This document shows positions 42,524 to 52,267 of a stretch of DNA of 64,000 nucleotides, in pieces. A program made the position numbers and the translations under genes. Every line of letters begins with the position of its first letter. The first letter of the stretch is position 1. Source of the DNA: Halodesulfovibrio aestuarii (GTDB taxonomy: Bacteria > Desulfobacterota > Desulfovibrionia > Desulfovibrionales > Desulfovibrionaceae); assembly GCF_050571805.1 (NCBI RefSeq), contig NZ_CP192219.1; one strand, written 5' to 3'. The notes below the pieces were generated by a model that was not told the DNA's origin, made no database searches, and worked only from the letters and a program-made list of their open reading frames with translations.

Positions 42524-43666
42524 CTACAAGAGACTTCCCACCAGTTCACCAAATGCCTTACAGCCGATGGTCTTAGCGCCTTCCATCTGGCTAGCAAGGT
42601 CACAGGTAACAGTTTTTTCAGAGATAGCCTTGCTTACAGCTGCGTGAATAGAGTCAGCTGCTTCAGTCCAGCCAATATGCTCGAGCATCATTGCACCGGA
42701 AAGAATGAGACTACCGGGGTTTGCCATGTCTTTACCGGCAATAGTCGGAGCTGTGCCGTGAGTCGCCTCAAAGAACGCAAGTTTATCGGACATGTTCACA
42801 CCCGGCGCCAGGCCGAGTCCACCAACCTGCGCAGCGAGTGCGTCAGAAAGGTAGTCACCATTAAGGTTGGTAGTGGCAAGTACGGAGTACTGCTCAGGTC
42901 GAATAAGCGCTTCCTGGAACATTGCGTCAGCAATGCGGTCTTTCACAACCACTTTACCCTCTGCCGGAGCATCTTCTGTGGTTGTCTGTCCAGCAAACTC
43001 TTCACTGGCAACATCATACCCCCACTGGCGGAACCCACCTTCGGTGTATTTCATAATGTTACCTTTATGCACAAGAGTCACACTCGGCTTACCCTGTGCC
43101 ACCGCAAACTCCAAGGCTTTACGCACAAGACGCTTAGAGCCGTTCGGAGTAATCGGCTTTAAGCCGACACCAGCAGTAGGATCCACAGTTACGCCAAGTT
43201 CATCACGGAAGAATGCAATGAGGCGCTTTGCTTCATCGCTGCCGGATTCGAATTCGATACCAGCATAAACATCTTCAGTATTCTCGCGGAACACAACCAT
43301 ATCAACAAGATCGGGCCGCTTTACCGGTGACACAATACCATCATAGTAGCGAATAGGACGAATACATGCGTATAAGTCAAGCGTCTGTCTCATGGTAACG
43401 TTAAGGCTTCTGAATCCTTTCCCGACAGGCGTCATCAGCGGGCCTTTAATAGCAAGTTCTGCATTCTGCAATGCAGTCAACGTATCCTGCGGCAGGTATT
43501 CACCTGTCTCATTAAATGCTTTTTCTCCGGCGAGAAGCTCCTCAAATTCCAAGGAACGTTCTTTGCCGTACGCTTTTTCAATCGCAGCAGTAAGAACCGG
43601 ACGTGCGGCTGCCCACACTTCTTTGCCGATTCCGTCGCCTTCGATAAAATACACTGTTTTCTGCAC
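42524..43666 (-). CDS. icd: Isocitrate dehydrogenase
   Basis: A 380-residue decarboxylating dehydrogenase of the isocitrate/isopropylmalate family, giving 2-oxoglutarate. The substrate motif SLNVTMRQTLDLYACIRP, the metal-binding NLNGDYLSDALAAQVGG and ATHGTAP motifs are present. The coenzyme (NADP or NAD) is not certain from sight. The start is GTG at 43666 with GGGAGGG seven bases upstream. The product 2-oxoglutarate is the P-II ligand, and a palindrome like those of amtB lies 125 bp upstream. Confidence 0.93.
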   Translation of the reverse strand: MQKTVYFIEGDGIGKEVWAAARPVLTAAIEKAYGKERSLEFEELLAGEKAFNETGEYLPQDTLTALQNAELAIKGPLMTPVGKGFRSLNVTMRQTLDLYACIRPIRYYDGIVSPVKRPDLVDMVVFRENTEDVYAGIEFESGSDEAKRLIAFFRDELGVTVDPTAGVGLKPITPNGSKRLVRKALEFAVAQGKPSVTLVHKGNIMKYTEGGFRQWGYDVASEEFAGQTTTEDAPAEGKVVVKDRIADAMFQEALIRPEQYSVLATTNLNGDYLSDALAAQVGGLGLAPGVNMSDKLAFFEATHGTAPTIAGKDMANPGSLILSGAMMLEHIGWTEAADSIHAAVSKAISEKTVTCDLASQMEGAKTIGCKAFGELVGSLL

Positions 43667-43790
43667 GGATGAACCCTCCCAGCATAAGCTAAATTTCTAA
43701 TTCGAGACGGGACGATAGCCTGAACTATATCAACTTTGCAAGAGTTCTTACTCCACTATTTTACTCCGTTTGTTTAATATCTTCTTTTTA

Positions 43791-43805
43791 TTACATTTTT
43801 GTAAA
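43791..43805 (-). promoter_or_regulatory. Palindrome upstream of icd, similar to the amtB sites
   Basis: TTACATTTTTGTAAA shares the TTACA-N4-TGTAA core of the amtB and glutamine synthetase sites. It lies 125 bp before the icd start. No sigma-54 promoter was found between it and icd. Confidence 0.35.
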
Positions 43806-43821
43806 CCAGCTCGATGTATAA

Positions 43822-43850
43822 AAAAAGCCCCGAGCTGATACTCAGGGCTT
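43822..43850 (-). terminator. Terminator of the DsbA-like gene
   Basis: AAGCCC-GAG and CTC-GGGCTT pair with one unpaired base on each side; the minus strand has six T after the stem. Located 48 bp after the DsbA-like stop. Confidence 0.75.
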
Positions 43851-43897
43851 AGCATACTCAATAACACCCGCAACAAGGCAGGTTTCAAATGCAAATT

Positions 43898-44680
43898 CTA
43901 TTTCTTGTTTTCATAATCCAATGCAATTTCAACAGCTTCAGAGTACAAATCAAGTGGTAAAGCACCACGAATAAGAATATTATTCACGAGAAAATACGGA
44001 GTCCCTTCCAGTTCCAGTGCTTTTGCGTCTGCCATATCTTCATCAATAATTGCGTTCACAGCTTTTGTGCGGGCTTCTTTAGCGAGTTTTTCAGGATCAA
44101 GCCCTACTTTCTTCGCAGTTTTCTTCATGAAAGGCTCACCCTCGGCAATAAGCGTTTCACGGTTAGCAAAAAACTCATCATACAGCTTCCATGCTTTTTC
44201 AGAGTCAAAATTATTTGCTGCTACAAAATACTGAGATGCCAGACGCGCATTTTCATGGGACACAAGCGGATAATTCTTAAAAATAAATCGCACGGTTTTA
44301 CCATAGTGCGACATAAGACTATTTAATGTAAAGGCCGCCCGCTCACAGTAAGGGCATGTAAAATCAGAAAAAGCAACTATGGTTATCGGCGCATCATCAT
44401 TTCCACGAACCGCACGGCCTTTAGTTGCAACTTCTTTAGGGACAGCAACATCCTGCTTCCACTGTGCCTTCATGGCAGCAATTTTTGCTTTAGAATTGCC
44501 TTCACGCAGTGCCGTCAGCACCTGCTCACTGTTTTCACGAATAATACTAAGTAAAATTTCCGGGTTATCACGCAGGATGGATTCTACTTGAGCTTTTAAT
44601 TCAGGAGTACCAGCAGCAGAAACACTCTGCGGAACCAAAAGCAGCAGTGAAAATACTGCCATAAAAATTCTTTGAACCAT
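43898..44680 (-). CDS. DsbA-family thiol:disulfide oxidoreductase
   Basis: A 260-residue exported protein: signal peptide (residues 1-23, ending SVSAA), a helical N-terminal part (VESILRDNPEILLSIIRENSEQ), then a DsbA-type thioredoxin fold with active site FSDFTCPYCERA (near residue 110) and cis-proline loop EGTPYF (near residue 220). It would oxidise or isomerise cysteines in the periplasm. The N-terminal helical extension is the oligomerisation segment seen in ScsC/BdbD-like and Com1-type proteins. The start at 44680 has GGAGG ahead; the frame is open further but reads unlike protein. Confidence 0.87.
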   Translation of the reverse strand: MVQRIFMAVFSLLLLVPQSVSAAGTPELKAQVESILRDNPEILLSIIRENSEQVLTALREGNSKAKIAAMKAQWKQDVAVPKEVATKGRAVRGNDDAPITIVAFSDFTCPYCERAAFTLNSLMSHYGKTVRFIFKNYPLVSHENARLASQYFVAANNFDSEKAWKLYDEFFANRETLIAEGEPFMKKTAKKVGLDPEKLAKEARTKAVNAIIDEDMADAKALELEGTPYFLVNNILIRGALPLDLYSEAVEIALDYENKK

Positions 44681-45098
44681 ATGTCCTCCGGACCGGTCTT
44701 TCAGAAAGTTAATATGCATAAAAAAGAATCGTCGTGACAGGCGAATCAGAGTGCGTTGAGAACTCAGGTTAACGCTCAACATTTTCTGTACTGTTTGCAC
44801 CAAGCCGTTGCAAGTACGCAAGCCCTTTCTTTTCAAATTGATATCAATTTCAGAGCATACGGAGACTTTCCTTGTTACAAATCTCATCCTGCTCCTTTCA
44901 TTTTTACTTATCAAACAGCAATATTTCAATGTGACGACAACAGTTCAAAAAAACAGAGGAAGGAGAATATCTTCCTAACTGCAAGTAATATCAAATTGCA
45001 GTGGACTTGCAAGTCAGTTATAGAGCGTAAATACCAAGTAAAAAACGATACCAACTATGGTTTCGTATACCGCTATACGACTGTAAGGAGACAGGGAC
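44681..45098. other. Intergenic region between the DsbA-like gene and asnS
   Basis: 418 bp between divergent genes. It contains the Shine-Dalgarno of each gene at its ends. No clear promoter, operator or RNA is seen. Confidence 0.4.
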
Positions 45099-46484
45099 AT
45101 GCGTAGAACCCCCATTGTTGATGCATTGCAGGCAGAAGAGGCTTCCAAAGAAGTAAAAATTTGCGGATGGGTACGTACCCGTCGTGATGCAAAAGGTTTT
45201 TCTTTTCTTGAGCTGAATGACGGCTCCTGCCTTAAAAACCTGCAGGCTATTGTCGACGAATCCATACCGACCTACGAGATTATTAAAGATGTAACCACCG
45301 GCGCAGCTGTTGAAGTGCTTGGTGAACTTGTACCATCTCCGGGTAAAGGACAGAAATGGGAAGTTCGCGTTACAGAACTCAAATTGCTCGGTACTGCAGA
45401 TGCAGACGAATTTCCTTTACAGAAAAAACGCCATTCTGATGAATTTCTTCGCCAGATTGCGCACCTCCGCCCACGTACCAACAAATTCGGTGCCGCATTC
45501 CGAATCCGCTCCGAAGCAGCATTCGCAATACATAAATTTTACCGGGACAAAGGGTTCTTTAACGTACATACCCCTATCCTCACCGGTTCTGACTGCGAAG
45601 GTGCAGGTGAAATGTTCAGGGTTTCCACATTACCTGCAACCGGCGTAGAAGTTCCTAAAGAAGGCTCTGTTTTCGAAAACGACTTCTTTGGTCGTGAAGC
45701 AAACCTCACTGTATCTGGACAGCTTGAAGCAGAACTACTCGCAATGGGACTTGGCAAGGTCTACACCTTCGGCCCAACGTTTCGTGCTGAAAACTCCAAC
45801 ACCCCGCGCCACGCTGCCGAATTCTGGATGATCGAACCGGAAGTTGCCTTCGCAGATAACGAAGACAATATGGATCTCGCAGAAGAAATGACAAAGTATG
45901 TGGTAAAGCATATTCTGGATAACTGCGCTGACGACATCGAACTCTTCGCTAAGTTTGTCGACAAAGAGCTCATGGGTCGTCTTGAAAACATCATCAACGA
46001 ACCGTTCGCACGCGTAAGCTATACCGAAGCAGTTGAACTGCTTTTAGCTGCTAAGAAAAAATGGGAGTTCCCTGTTGAATGGGGCATTGATCTTCAGACA
46101 GAACACGAACGTTATCTTGCAGAAGAACACTTCAAAAAACCTGTAATAGTGTACGATTACCCTAAAGATATTAAAGCATTTTACATGCGCATGAACGACG
46201 ACGGTAAAACTGTTGCAGCAATGGACGTTCTGGTACCACGTATCGGCGAACTCATTGGCGGTTCACAGCGTGAAGAGCGTATGGACGTACTTCTGGAGCG
46301 CATTAACGAAATGGGCCAGAATCCTGAAGACTACTGGTGGTACACCGACCTCCGTCGCTTCGGCTCCGTGCCGCACGCCGGCTTCGGTATGGGCTTCGAA
46401 CGTCTGCTCATGCTCGTGACCGGTATCACCAACATCCGTGACGTGATTCCGTTCCCACGTACACCGCAACATATCGAGTTCTAA
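45099..46484 (+). CDS. asnS: Asparaginyl-tRNA synthetase
   Basis: A 461-residue class II aminoacyl-tRNA synthetase. The N-terminal OB fold (KICGWVRTRRDAKGFSFLEL) binds the anticodon; motif 2 is in FGPTFRAENSNTPRHAAEFWMIEPE, and motif 3 is in GFGMGFERLLMLVTG near the end. The length and the AEFWMIEPE sequence identify AsnRS rather than AspRS. Start with AAGGAG eight or so bases ahead. Confidence 0.95.
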   Translation: MRRTPIVDALQAEEASKEVKICGWVRTRRDAKGFSFLELNDGSCLKNLQAIVDESIPTYEIIKDVTTGAAVEVLGELVPSPGKGQKWEVRVTELKLLGTADADEFPLQKKRHSDEFLRQIAHLRPRTNKFGAAFRIRSEAAFAIHKFYRDKGFFNVHTPILTGSDCEGAGEMFRVSTLPATGVEVPKEGSVFENDFFGREANLTVSGQLEAELLAMGLGKVYTFGPTFRAENSNTPRHAAEFWMIEPEVAFADNEDNMDLAEEMTKYVVKHILDNCADDIELFAKFVDKELMGRLENIINEPFARVSYTEAVELLLAAKKKWEFPVEWGIDLQTEHERYLAEEHFKKPVIVYDYPKDIKAFYMRMNDDGKTVAAMDVLVPRIGELIGGSQREERMDVLLERINEMGQNPEDYWWYTDLRRFGSVPHAGFGMGFERLLMLVTGITNIRDVIPFPRTPQHIEF

Positions 46485-46639
46485 ACGTTGCTTCGAGATA
46501 CGTACGTCTCAACAGACGGACTTCGTCTAGTCTAGGATGCTTGCTTCCTGCGGCCCGCATAACGTTCTAAAGCGAAATGTTATCAGAAATATCTAAAGGC
46601 TTTTTATTACGAGTTCACCGTGTTGTTTGCGTAACCTCG

Positions 46640-46725
46640 CGGCTTGCGTTCCACGACCTATCATAAAATAAAAAAGGGCTGTCCTTTGTACGAAGGACAG
46701 CCCTTTTGCTCTTTAATTCTGTGGT
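46640..46725 (+). repeat. Terminator-bearing intergenic repeat, copy C
   Basis: Upstream GTTCCACGACCTATC-AAAATAAAA, then a terminator stem AAAAGGGCTGTCCTT (46672-46707) and its complement. The upstream flank matches the other copies at 2205 and 53240; the downstream flank is not conserved here. It lies between convergent asnS and the FadL-like gene. Confidence 0.7.
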
Positions 46726-46731
46726 ATTTGG

Positions 46732-47958
46732 TTAGAACCTATAGCCGACAGTAAAACCGATGAGATGTGCGTTACCGTCTTTAAATTCCACATCCTGAGT
46801 GTACATTGTTGTATTTGCTCTAGCTACGTCAACAGAGGCAGAGCGGTCTACAATCATCAAGTAAGAGTAGCTTGCGTCGACAGACCAGTTTTCGTCATGC
46901 CAACCCACGCCAAAACCAAAAATGTGACGATCATTAGCAGGCACCATGTAGCTCAGACTGTTACTGTTAAGCGGAGATTCGTCATACACATAGCTGGCAC
47001 GTAAGTCCCAGTTTTCAGTAAGATTGTATTCCGCACCAATATTGTAACGCCAAGAATCTTTATAGTCGCTCTGCTTTACAAACGGACCGCCATCGAATTC
47101 TACTTTAAGTTCGTCGTAGCTGCTCCACCCAATCCATGTAGCGCCAATTTCCACACTCAAGTCTTCCATTGGCTTCACATTAATACCAAAACCAATCTGC
47201 TCCGGCAGAGTAATTTTTCCGGACGCACTGGTATCCTTGAGGGTCATGCTGCCAGCTTTCATCTTGACTCCGCCTTTAACATCCTGAGCTACCTCAGAAC
47301 GATAGCTGGCGCCTAAAGACAGCCAATCCGTACACTGATAACGCATTCCAAGAGCAAGACCTACGCCCCAACTGTCGCCGTACATCTTCGCATCACCGAA
47401 TTGTGCACCGAGAGCAGTTTTCTTTTTAAGCATAAAGTCAAACCACATGATCTCCGGTCCGACAGCAACAGTAAAATTATCGGTTACATTATAGGCAATA
47501 AGCGGATTAATGGAGACTGTCTTAATTTCCACCTTGTACACATCGGGTGCACCCGGCCAATCACTGTCAAACTCAGTGCCAAGACCAAAGCGTGAAAACA
47601 CCCCCACGCCTAAGGAAATTTGATCGTTTACCATATGAGTTGCATACAGATGCGGCATAGTCCAAAGGCTACTTTTACCATCATAGGAGCCCGCATCTTG
47701 TGCAGGAGAATCAATTTCTACGGTAGCACTCGGGTAAATTCCTGTTACACCAGCAGCAAGTTGGGTTCCTTTAAGCTGACCCAACTGTGCAGGGTTAACA
47801 GCAATAGAAGAAGGATCTGCTTTACCAGCCATTACAGAGTTGCCAAGCGCGTTCCCGCGGGCACTGAATTCATAAATACCAAACCCTGCAGCTTGAGCAG
47901 AAATGGCAGTTATTAGCATAAAACAAAAAGCAATAAGTTGGATTACACGACGAGTCAC
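46732..47958 (-). CDS. FadL/OmpP1/TodX-family outer-membrane porin
   Basis: A 408-residue outer-membrane beta-barrel. Signal peptide (to residue ~24, ending SAQAAG) followed by GFGIYEFSARGNALGNSV, the FadL hatch signature, and a ~14-strand barrel ending in a C-terminal aromatic (GYRF). Members import hydrophobic compounds such as long-chain fatty acids or aromatics. It starts at GTG 47958 with AGGAGAG ahead. The substrate is not known; a fatty-acyl-CoA ligase encoded 8 kb away is a possible partner. Confidence 0.88.
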   Translation of the reverse strand: MTRRVIQLIAFCFMLITAISAQAAGFGIYEFSARGNALGNSVMAGKADPSSIAVNPAQLGQLKGTQLAAGVTGIYPSATVEIDSPAQDAGSYDGKSSLWTMPHLYATHMVNDQISLGVGVFSRFGLGTEFDSDWPGAPDVYKVEIKTVSINPLIAYNVTDNFTVAVGPEIMWFDFMLKKKTALGAQFGDAKMYGDSWGVGLALGMRYQCTDWLSLGASYRSEVAQDVKGGVKMKAGSMTLKDTSASGKITLPEQIGFGINVKPMEDLSVEIGATWIGWSSYDELKVEFDGGPFVKQSDYKDSWRYNIGAEYNLTENWDLRASYVYDESPLNSNSLSYMVPANDRHIFGFGVGWHDENWSVDASYSYLMIVDRSASVDVARANTTMYTQDVEFKDGNAHLIGFTVGYRF

Positions 47959-48449
47959 ATTCTCTCCTAATGTGCTTTGAGGATAAAGCAACCGTTCCCC
48001 TTAGTTGCTTCAATAATCATGTTGTCCCTCGTTCAATTCAGTCGTTTTTATAAAATTGAAGTAGCACTCACCTAATAGCTACCCATTAAATTTGCAAGAA
48101 AAATCAGATAATTAGAAGCATGCAAACACTACAAATGACAATCGCAAACACTTTTGAGAGTGTCACTCACATCTACATAAAAGAGAGCGTCTCTATATTT
48201 TTTTAAATCGTTACAATTATATTGGGCATACTATTCTCACGAGACCTGAATGAACAGTGTTTAGCTATTCTAGTAAGATAGAAAAAACGTTTGAGAAAAG
48301 CTTGCTTCTCAGCCGAGATTTTGATTGTGTGCAAGACACTGGTGTCGAATACTTAAAATTGTTTTCTCCCAAATGTAAAAAATTGTTTAAACCGCACTGT
48401 TGGGGTCGAGCGGCAGACAGTTCTACATTTGAGATGGAGATGAACTGTT
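47959..48449. other. Intergenic region upstream of L-serine dehydratase
   Basis: 491 bp. Two small hairpins (about 48147-48163; AGAGA/TCTCT at 48182-48194) followed by ATATTTTTTT (48195-48204) look like a weak plus-strand terminator, perhaps of an unannotated transcript. A further TGAGAA/TTCTCA stem lies at ~48290-48310. I see no gene. Confidence 0.35.
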
Positions 48450-49664
48450 ATGAAATCCATTCGTGAATTGTACAGAATTGGTGTCGGGCCTTCTTCTAGC
48501 CATACCATGGGCCCAAAACGGGCAGCAGAACTTTTTTTACAACAGTACACGCATGCCTTCAGGTATGTTGTACACCTGTATGAAAGCCTTGCCGCCACAG
48601 GCAAAGGACACCTTACAGATCAGGCAGTGCTGGAAGTTCTCGGCAAGGAGTACACGACAATCAAATGGCATCCTGAAAAATGTTTGCCTCAACACCCGAA
48701 CGCTATGGAATTTGAAGCGTTTGACAAACAGGGAGAGCTGTTAGGTTCTCGGACTTTCTTCAGCGTAGGCGGCGGAGAAATCCGCGAGCTTGGGCAGGAG
48801 GAAAAAGAAAGCGACGCTGTTTACCCGATCACGACAGTCAAAGAAATTATGGAGTACTGTTCGCAAAAAGGCATCACGTACTGGGAATATGTAGTGGAAT
48901 GCGAAGGGGAAACTATTTTTGATTTTCTGGAGACTGTCTGGGAAACAATGGAAACAGCAGTAAAACGCGGGCTTGAAAACCAAGGTGTATTACCGGGTTC
49001 CATCGGGCTTAGCAGACAGGCATGGCGATTCTATAGAAGATGCCGCAGTGCCTCCGAAGAAATGCAGCAGACAGGGCTTATTACTGCTTATGCGCTTGCT
49101 GTATCAGAAGAAAACGCAGGTGGCGGAATCATCGTCACCTCACCGACATGCGGCGCCAGTGGCGTTGTTCCAGCAGTTCTCTATTACTTGCAGAAACAAC
49201 AGCAACTGACGCGCCATGATATTCTGCGGGCACTGGCAACCGCAGGTCTGTTCGGTAATGTCATTAAATTTAATGGCTCAATTTCCGGCGCAGAAGTTGG
49301 CTGTCAGGGCGAAGTTGGTTCCGCATGTGCAATGACAGCAGGGGCTGCAGCAGAATTGCTTGGCGGAACATTGAGACAAATTGAATATGCAGCAGAAATG
49401 GGTCTGGAGCACCACCTGGGGCTCACATGTGACCCGGTTGACGGATTGGTGCAGATTCCTTGCATCGAACGCAATGCCTGCGCTGCCACACGTGCGCTGT
49501 CCTGCGCGCAGATGGCCATTCTCTCTGACGGCACACACCACATCACATTTGATGAGGTCGTGCATGTTATGAAACAAACAGGGCACGACCTGCCAAGCCT
49601 TTACCGTGAAACCTCCACAGGAGGACTCGCCAAGGCATACGCAGGACGAGGCGTTACTAAGTAG
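48450..49664 (+). CDS. sdaA: L-serine ammonia-lyase (single-chain, Fe-S)
   Basis: A 404-residue enzyme deaminating serine to pyruvate. The N-terminal GVGPSSSHTMGPKRA motif of the beta domain is followed by the alpha domain with the cluster cysteines in SPTCGASG (near 232), LTCDPVDG (near 328) and CIERNACAA, as in the oxygen-labile [4Fe-4S] serine dehydratases. GGAG lies 10 or so bases ahead of the ATG. Single gene with its own terminator. Confidence 0.92.
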   Translation: MKSIRELYRIGVGPSSSHTMGPKRAAELFLQQYTHAFRYVVHLYESLAATGKGHLTDQAVLEVLGKEYTTIKWHPEKCLPQHPNAMEFEAFDKQGELLGSRTFFSVGGGEIRELGQEEKESDAVYPITTVKEIMEYCSQKGITYWEYVVECEGETIFDFLETVWETMETAVKRGLENQGVLPGSIGLSRQAWRFYRRCRSASEEMQQTGLITAYALAVSEENAGGGIIVTSPTCGASGVVPAVLYYLQKQQQLTRHDILRALATAGLFGNVIKFNGSISGAEVGCQGEVGSACAMTAGAAAELLGGTLRQIEYAAEMGLEHHLGLTCDPVDGLVQIPCIERNACAATRALSCAQMAILSDGTHHITFDEVVHVMKQTGHDLPSLYRETSTGGLAKAYAGRGVTK

Positions 49665-49665
49665 A

Positions 49666-49706
49666 AAAAAAGGCTGTCCCGACAATGTCAGGGCAGCCCT
49701 TTTTCT
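49666..49706 (+). terminator. Terminator of sdaA
   Basis: A-rich lead, an imperfect AAGGCTGTCCC/GGGCAGCCCTT stem, and a T-run directly after the stop codon. It shares the GGCTGTCC core of the other terminators. Confidence 0.75.
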
Positions 49707-49735
49707 ATATAGCCTCACAAGCTACAAAGTACATC

Positions 49736-50095
49736 TTACCCCTCAAGCCATTTTTTTGCTAATTCATACTCATCTTCTACAAATAATTTTGCTTCAAACG
49801 GCATCATAGGCAAAAGATATCCAGCGGCTTTATGAATCCAGTGAATATCTGTCACAATAGCAATTCTATTCCACGAGAAAAGATGTCTGATTCCAAACAC
49901 AGCATCAGTTGCCAATGCCCCCGTAGAGTACTCTGTGCCTTCAGTAAAGTGCATAAAGCAGTTTACCTTTTCATATGTTTTCAAAATTTCTTTTACACGT
50001 GGGATAATCACGTCTTCATAATCCTGACGTGTAATTTCACCCTGTGCTTCCACGGCGAGCGTCGTGTCATCGAATCCTTCCAAAAGCTTTAACAT
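49736..50095 (-). CDS. SpoIIAA/STAS-like domain protein
   Basis: A 119-residue protein of the SpoIIAA-like family: begins MLKLLEGFDDTTLAVEAQGEIT and ends with aromatic-acidic EDEYELAKKWLEG, both characteristic. The family has a STAS-like fold and no established function; some members are thought to bind membranes or CRAL-TRIO-like ligands. It starts at 50095 with GAGG ahead, 7 bp after the Sel1-repeat gene on the same strand, so the two form an operon. Confidence 0.8.
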   Translation of the reverse strand: MLKLLEGFDDTTLAVEAQGEITRQDYEDVIIPRVKEILKTYEKVNCFMHFTEGTEYSTGALATDAVFGIRHLFSWNRIAIVTDIHWIHKAAGYLLPMMPFEAKLFVEDEYELAKKWLEG

Positions 50096-50102
50096 ACCGA
50101 CC

Positions 50103-50735
50103 TCACTTATGTACTGATTGGTTAAGAAGCGGATCCGTTTTTTCAGATATAATTGGTTCCCACGCTGCTGCCATCGTATCTGCCTCAAGGATCTCTTCGT
50201 CGGACATATATTGTGCCAGAACCTCGGCGTTACGTCTTGCTTTGCTGCTTCCGCTTGATGCTGCAAGTCTGAACCATTTCAGCGCTTCAATAGAGTTCCT
50301 TTCAACACCTTCGCCGTTTCCGTACATCACACCCAGATTAGTTTGCGCTGCTGCATGCCCCTGATTAGCCGCTTTGCTGTACCACTTCACTGCTTCAGCC
50401 AAATCTTGTTCCACGCCAAAACCTGATTCGTATGCGGCACCAATACCAAATTGAGCATTAGGATGCCCGTTTTCAGCGGCACGTGTCAGCCAATAGATTG
50501 TCTTAGATGTATCCTTAGCAACACCTTGTCCTAAATGATACAGAACGGCCAAGTTAAACTGAGACTGCGGATCACCTTCTGCTGCCATCGAGCTAAGGCA
50601 TTGATAGGCTTTATCATACTGAGCAGAAAAATAGAATTTGTCACAATCCTGCTGAGTATACTCCGCTGAAGCGATTGAAACGCTGCACAAACATAAACAT
50701 AAAACCAGTGCGAAAAATTGAATTTTCTTTGTCAT
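50103..50735 (-). CDS. Sel1-repeat (TPR-like) secreted protein
   Basis: A 210-residue exported protein with a signal peptide (residues 1-24, ending SIASA) and three to four Sel1 repeats of ~36 residues over about 55-185, each with A..LG..Y..G.GV..D...A..W...AA..G. Such proteins are scaffold proteins, usually periplasmic. Start at 50735 with GGGAGGG ahead; the frame is open seven codons further. Cotranscribed with the SpoIIAA-like gene downstream. Confidence 0.82.
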   Translation of the reverse strand: MTKKIQFFALVLCLCLCSVSIASAEYTQQDCDKFYFSAQYDKAYQCLSSMAAEGDPQSQFNLAVLYHLGQGVAKDTSKTIYWLTRAAENGHPNAQFGIGAAYESGFGVEQDLAEAVKWYSKAANQGHAAAQTNLGVMYGNGEGVERNSIEALKWFRLAASSGSSKARRNAEVLAQYMSDEEILEADTMAAAWEPIISEKTDPLLNQSVHK

Positions 50736-50965
50736 ACCATGCCCTCCCGTGGTCATGAACGAGTACCTGTTTCAAGTACACATAAGTGTAGCACTCAGGA
50801 TACAAGCACACGTTGATAAAACGGGTTAGGGTTGGGATAACTGAAAGGATTCTAGGGAGTATCAGGATAACAAAAAACCTACGATACCTATAAAGCACCA
50901 TACGCATTATAAAGTCTAGAAAACTAACGACAGCAGCGTGATACGGAAACATTCTGTACTGTCAA

Positions 50966-52033
50966 TCACATTCGTTCAACACCATTTTCAGTCACATGAA
51001 CCATGTGTTCCCAACGAACTCCACCCCATTCCGGATAATACAATCCCGGCTCAGCAGTAACGACCATTCCCGGTTTCAAAATAGCGTCAGAACGCATGTT
51101 CACAGAGGGTGCTTCATGCGTTTCCAGCCCGATACCGTGGCCAAAAGAATGCGTAAAGTATTCAGCGACACCTGCATCTTTAAACACATTAGTCGCAATA
51201 GCATGAACCTCTTTTACTGGCATTCCGGGTTCCATTGCTGCAATAGCTACATCCTGCGCAGTACGGACAAACTCCATCGTGCGCTTAAATTCGTCTGTAG
51301 GGCTTGAGCCTACCCATATTGTACGGGTCTGGTCAGAGCAATAATCATTAAGACGACACCCTACATCAATAAGCACCGGACACTCTTCAGTAATCACAGT
51401 GTGCCCCGGAATAGCGTGAGGCAGCGCAGCATTCGGCCCCACTGCAACAATCGATGAAAAAGCCAGTTCGCTTGCACCGTTATCGCGGAAAAACTTTTCA
51501 ATGTCCCACGCAACAGCCTGTTCAGTCCGCCCCGGTCTGCATACAGAAGGAACCCACTGCATAAGCTTATGGTTCAACGCACAAGCCTCGTTAAGACACG
51601 CGATTTCATGGTCATCCTTTACCATGCGAAGCTCTTCCACCAACCCGTCCCCTTCCACGCAATGCAAATCATCAGCAAATGCTTTTTGAAACGCATACGG
51701 AATAGTTCGGGCTTCAAATCCGACTGTCGTATAGCCAAGCTGCTTTATATGGGCATTAATAGAAGCCGCAGCATTTGTCCGGTAAATATAAATTCGAGAT
51801 TCATCCCACAATCGTTTTGCTGCGTCCCAATAGCGGGAGTCCGTAAACAGCCAATCTTTTCCGTCCTTCGTAATCAGCAGATAGCCGGCATATTCATTTT
51901 TCTGCCCGTCATGCAACTCAAAGCCAGACAAGTAATAACGATTTGTTTCGTGACTGATGAAAAGGGCATCAATCCCTTTTTCATCCATGAGTGCGCGCAA
52001 TTTTTCGCGTCTTGCTCCGCATACTTGAATCAT
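50966..52033 (-). CDS. Xaa-Pro aminopeptidase (M24 family)
   Basis: A 355-residue creatinase/prolidase-type aminopeptidase. The creatinase N-terminal domain is followed by the pita-bread fold with the metal ligands in IDVGC (Asp), DQTRTI (Asp), FGHGIGLETHE (His), VVTAEPG (Glu) and VRWEHM (Glu), so all five are present. It removes N-terminal residues before proline. Single gene; AAGGAG is 13 bases ahead of the start. Confidence 0.9.
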   Translation of the reverse strand: MIQVCGARREKLRALMDEKGIDALFISHETNRYYLSGFELHDGQKNEYAGYLLITKDGKDWLFTDSRYWDAAKRLWDESRIYIYRTNAAASINAHIKQLGYTTVGFEARTIPYAFQKAFADDLHCVEGDGLVEELRMVKDDHEIACLNEACALNHKLMQWVPSVCRPGRTEQAVAWDIEKFFRDNGASELAFSSIVAVGPNAALPHAIPGHTVITEECPVLIDVGCRLNDYCSDQTRTIWVGSSPTDEFKRTMEFVRTAQDVAIAAMEPGMPVKEVHAIATNVFKDAGVAEYFTHSFGHGIGLETHEAPSVNMRSDAILKPGMVVTAEPGLYYPEWGGVRWEHMVHVTENGVERM

Positions 52034-52267
52034 AATCTATCTATCTCCTTCAACGAAGAATTTCAAAATGAGGGGGAGTAAAAAGATCAAACAGCAGCAT
52101 TTTTCATAAACATGCCTTTGATCCTATGATTGTATCTATATATCCCCAGCATATACCCGTGATTTACATCAAGCAATTACTTCAAATTAGGAATAATTCC
52201 TAATTGACGACACACATGCACTACGCTACCTTCTGGCTGCAAATTTTACCAGCTTGAGGAAATAGAA

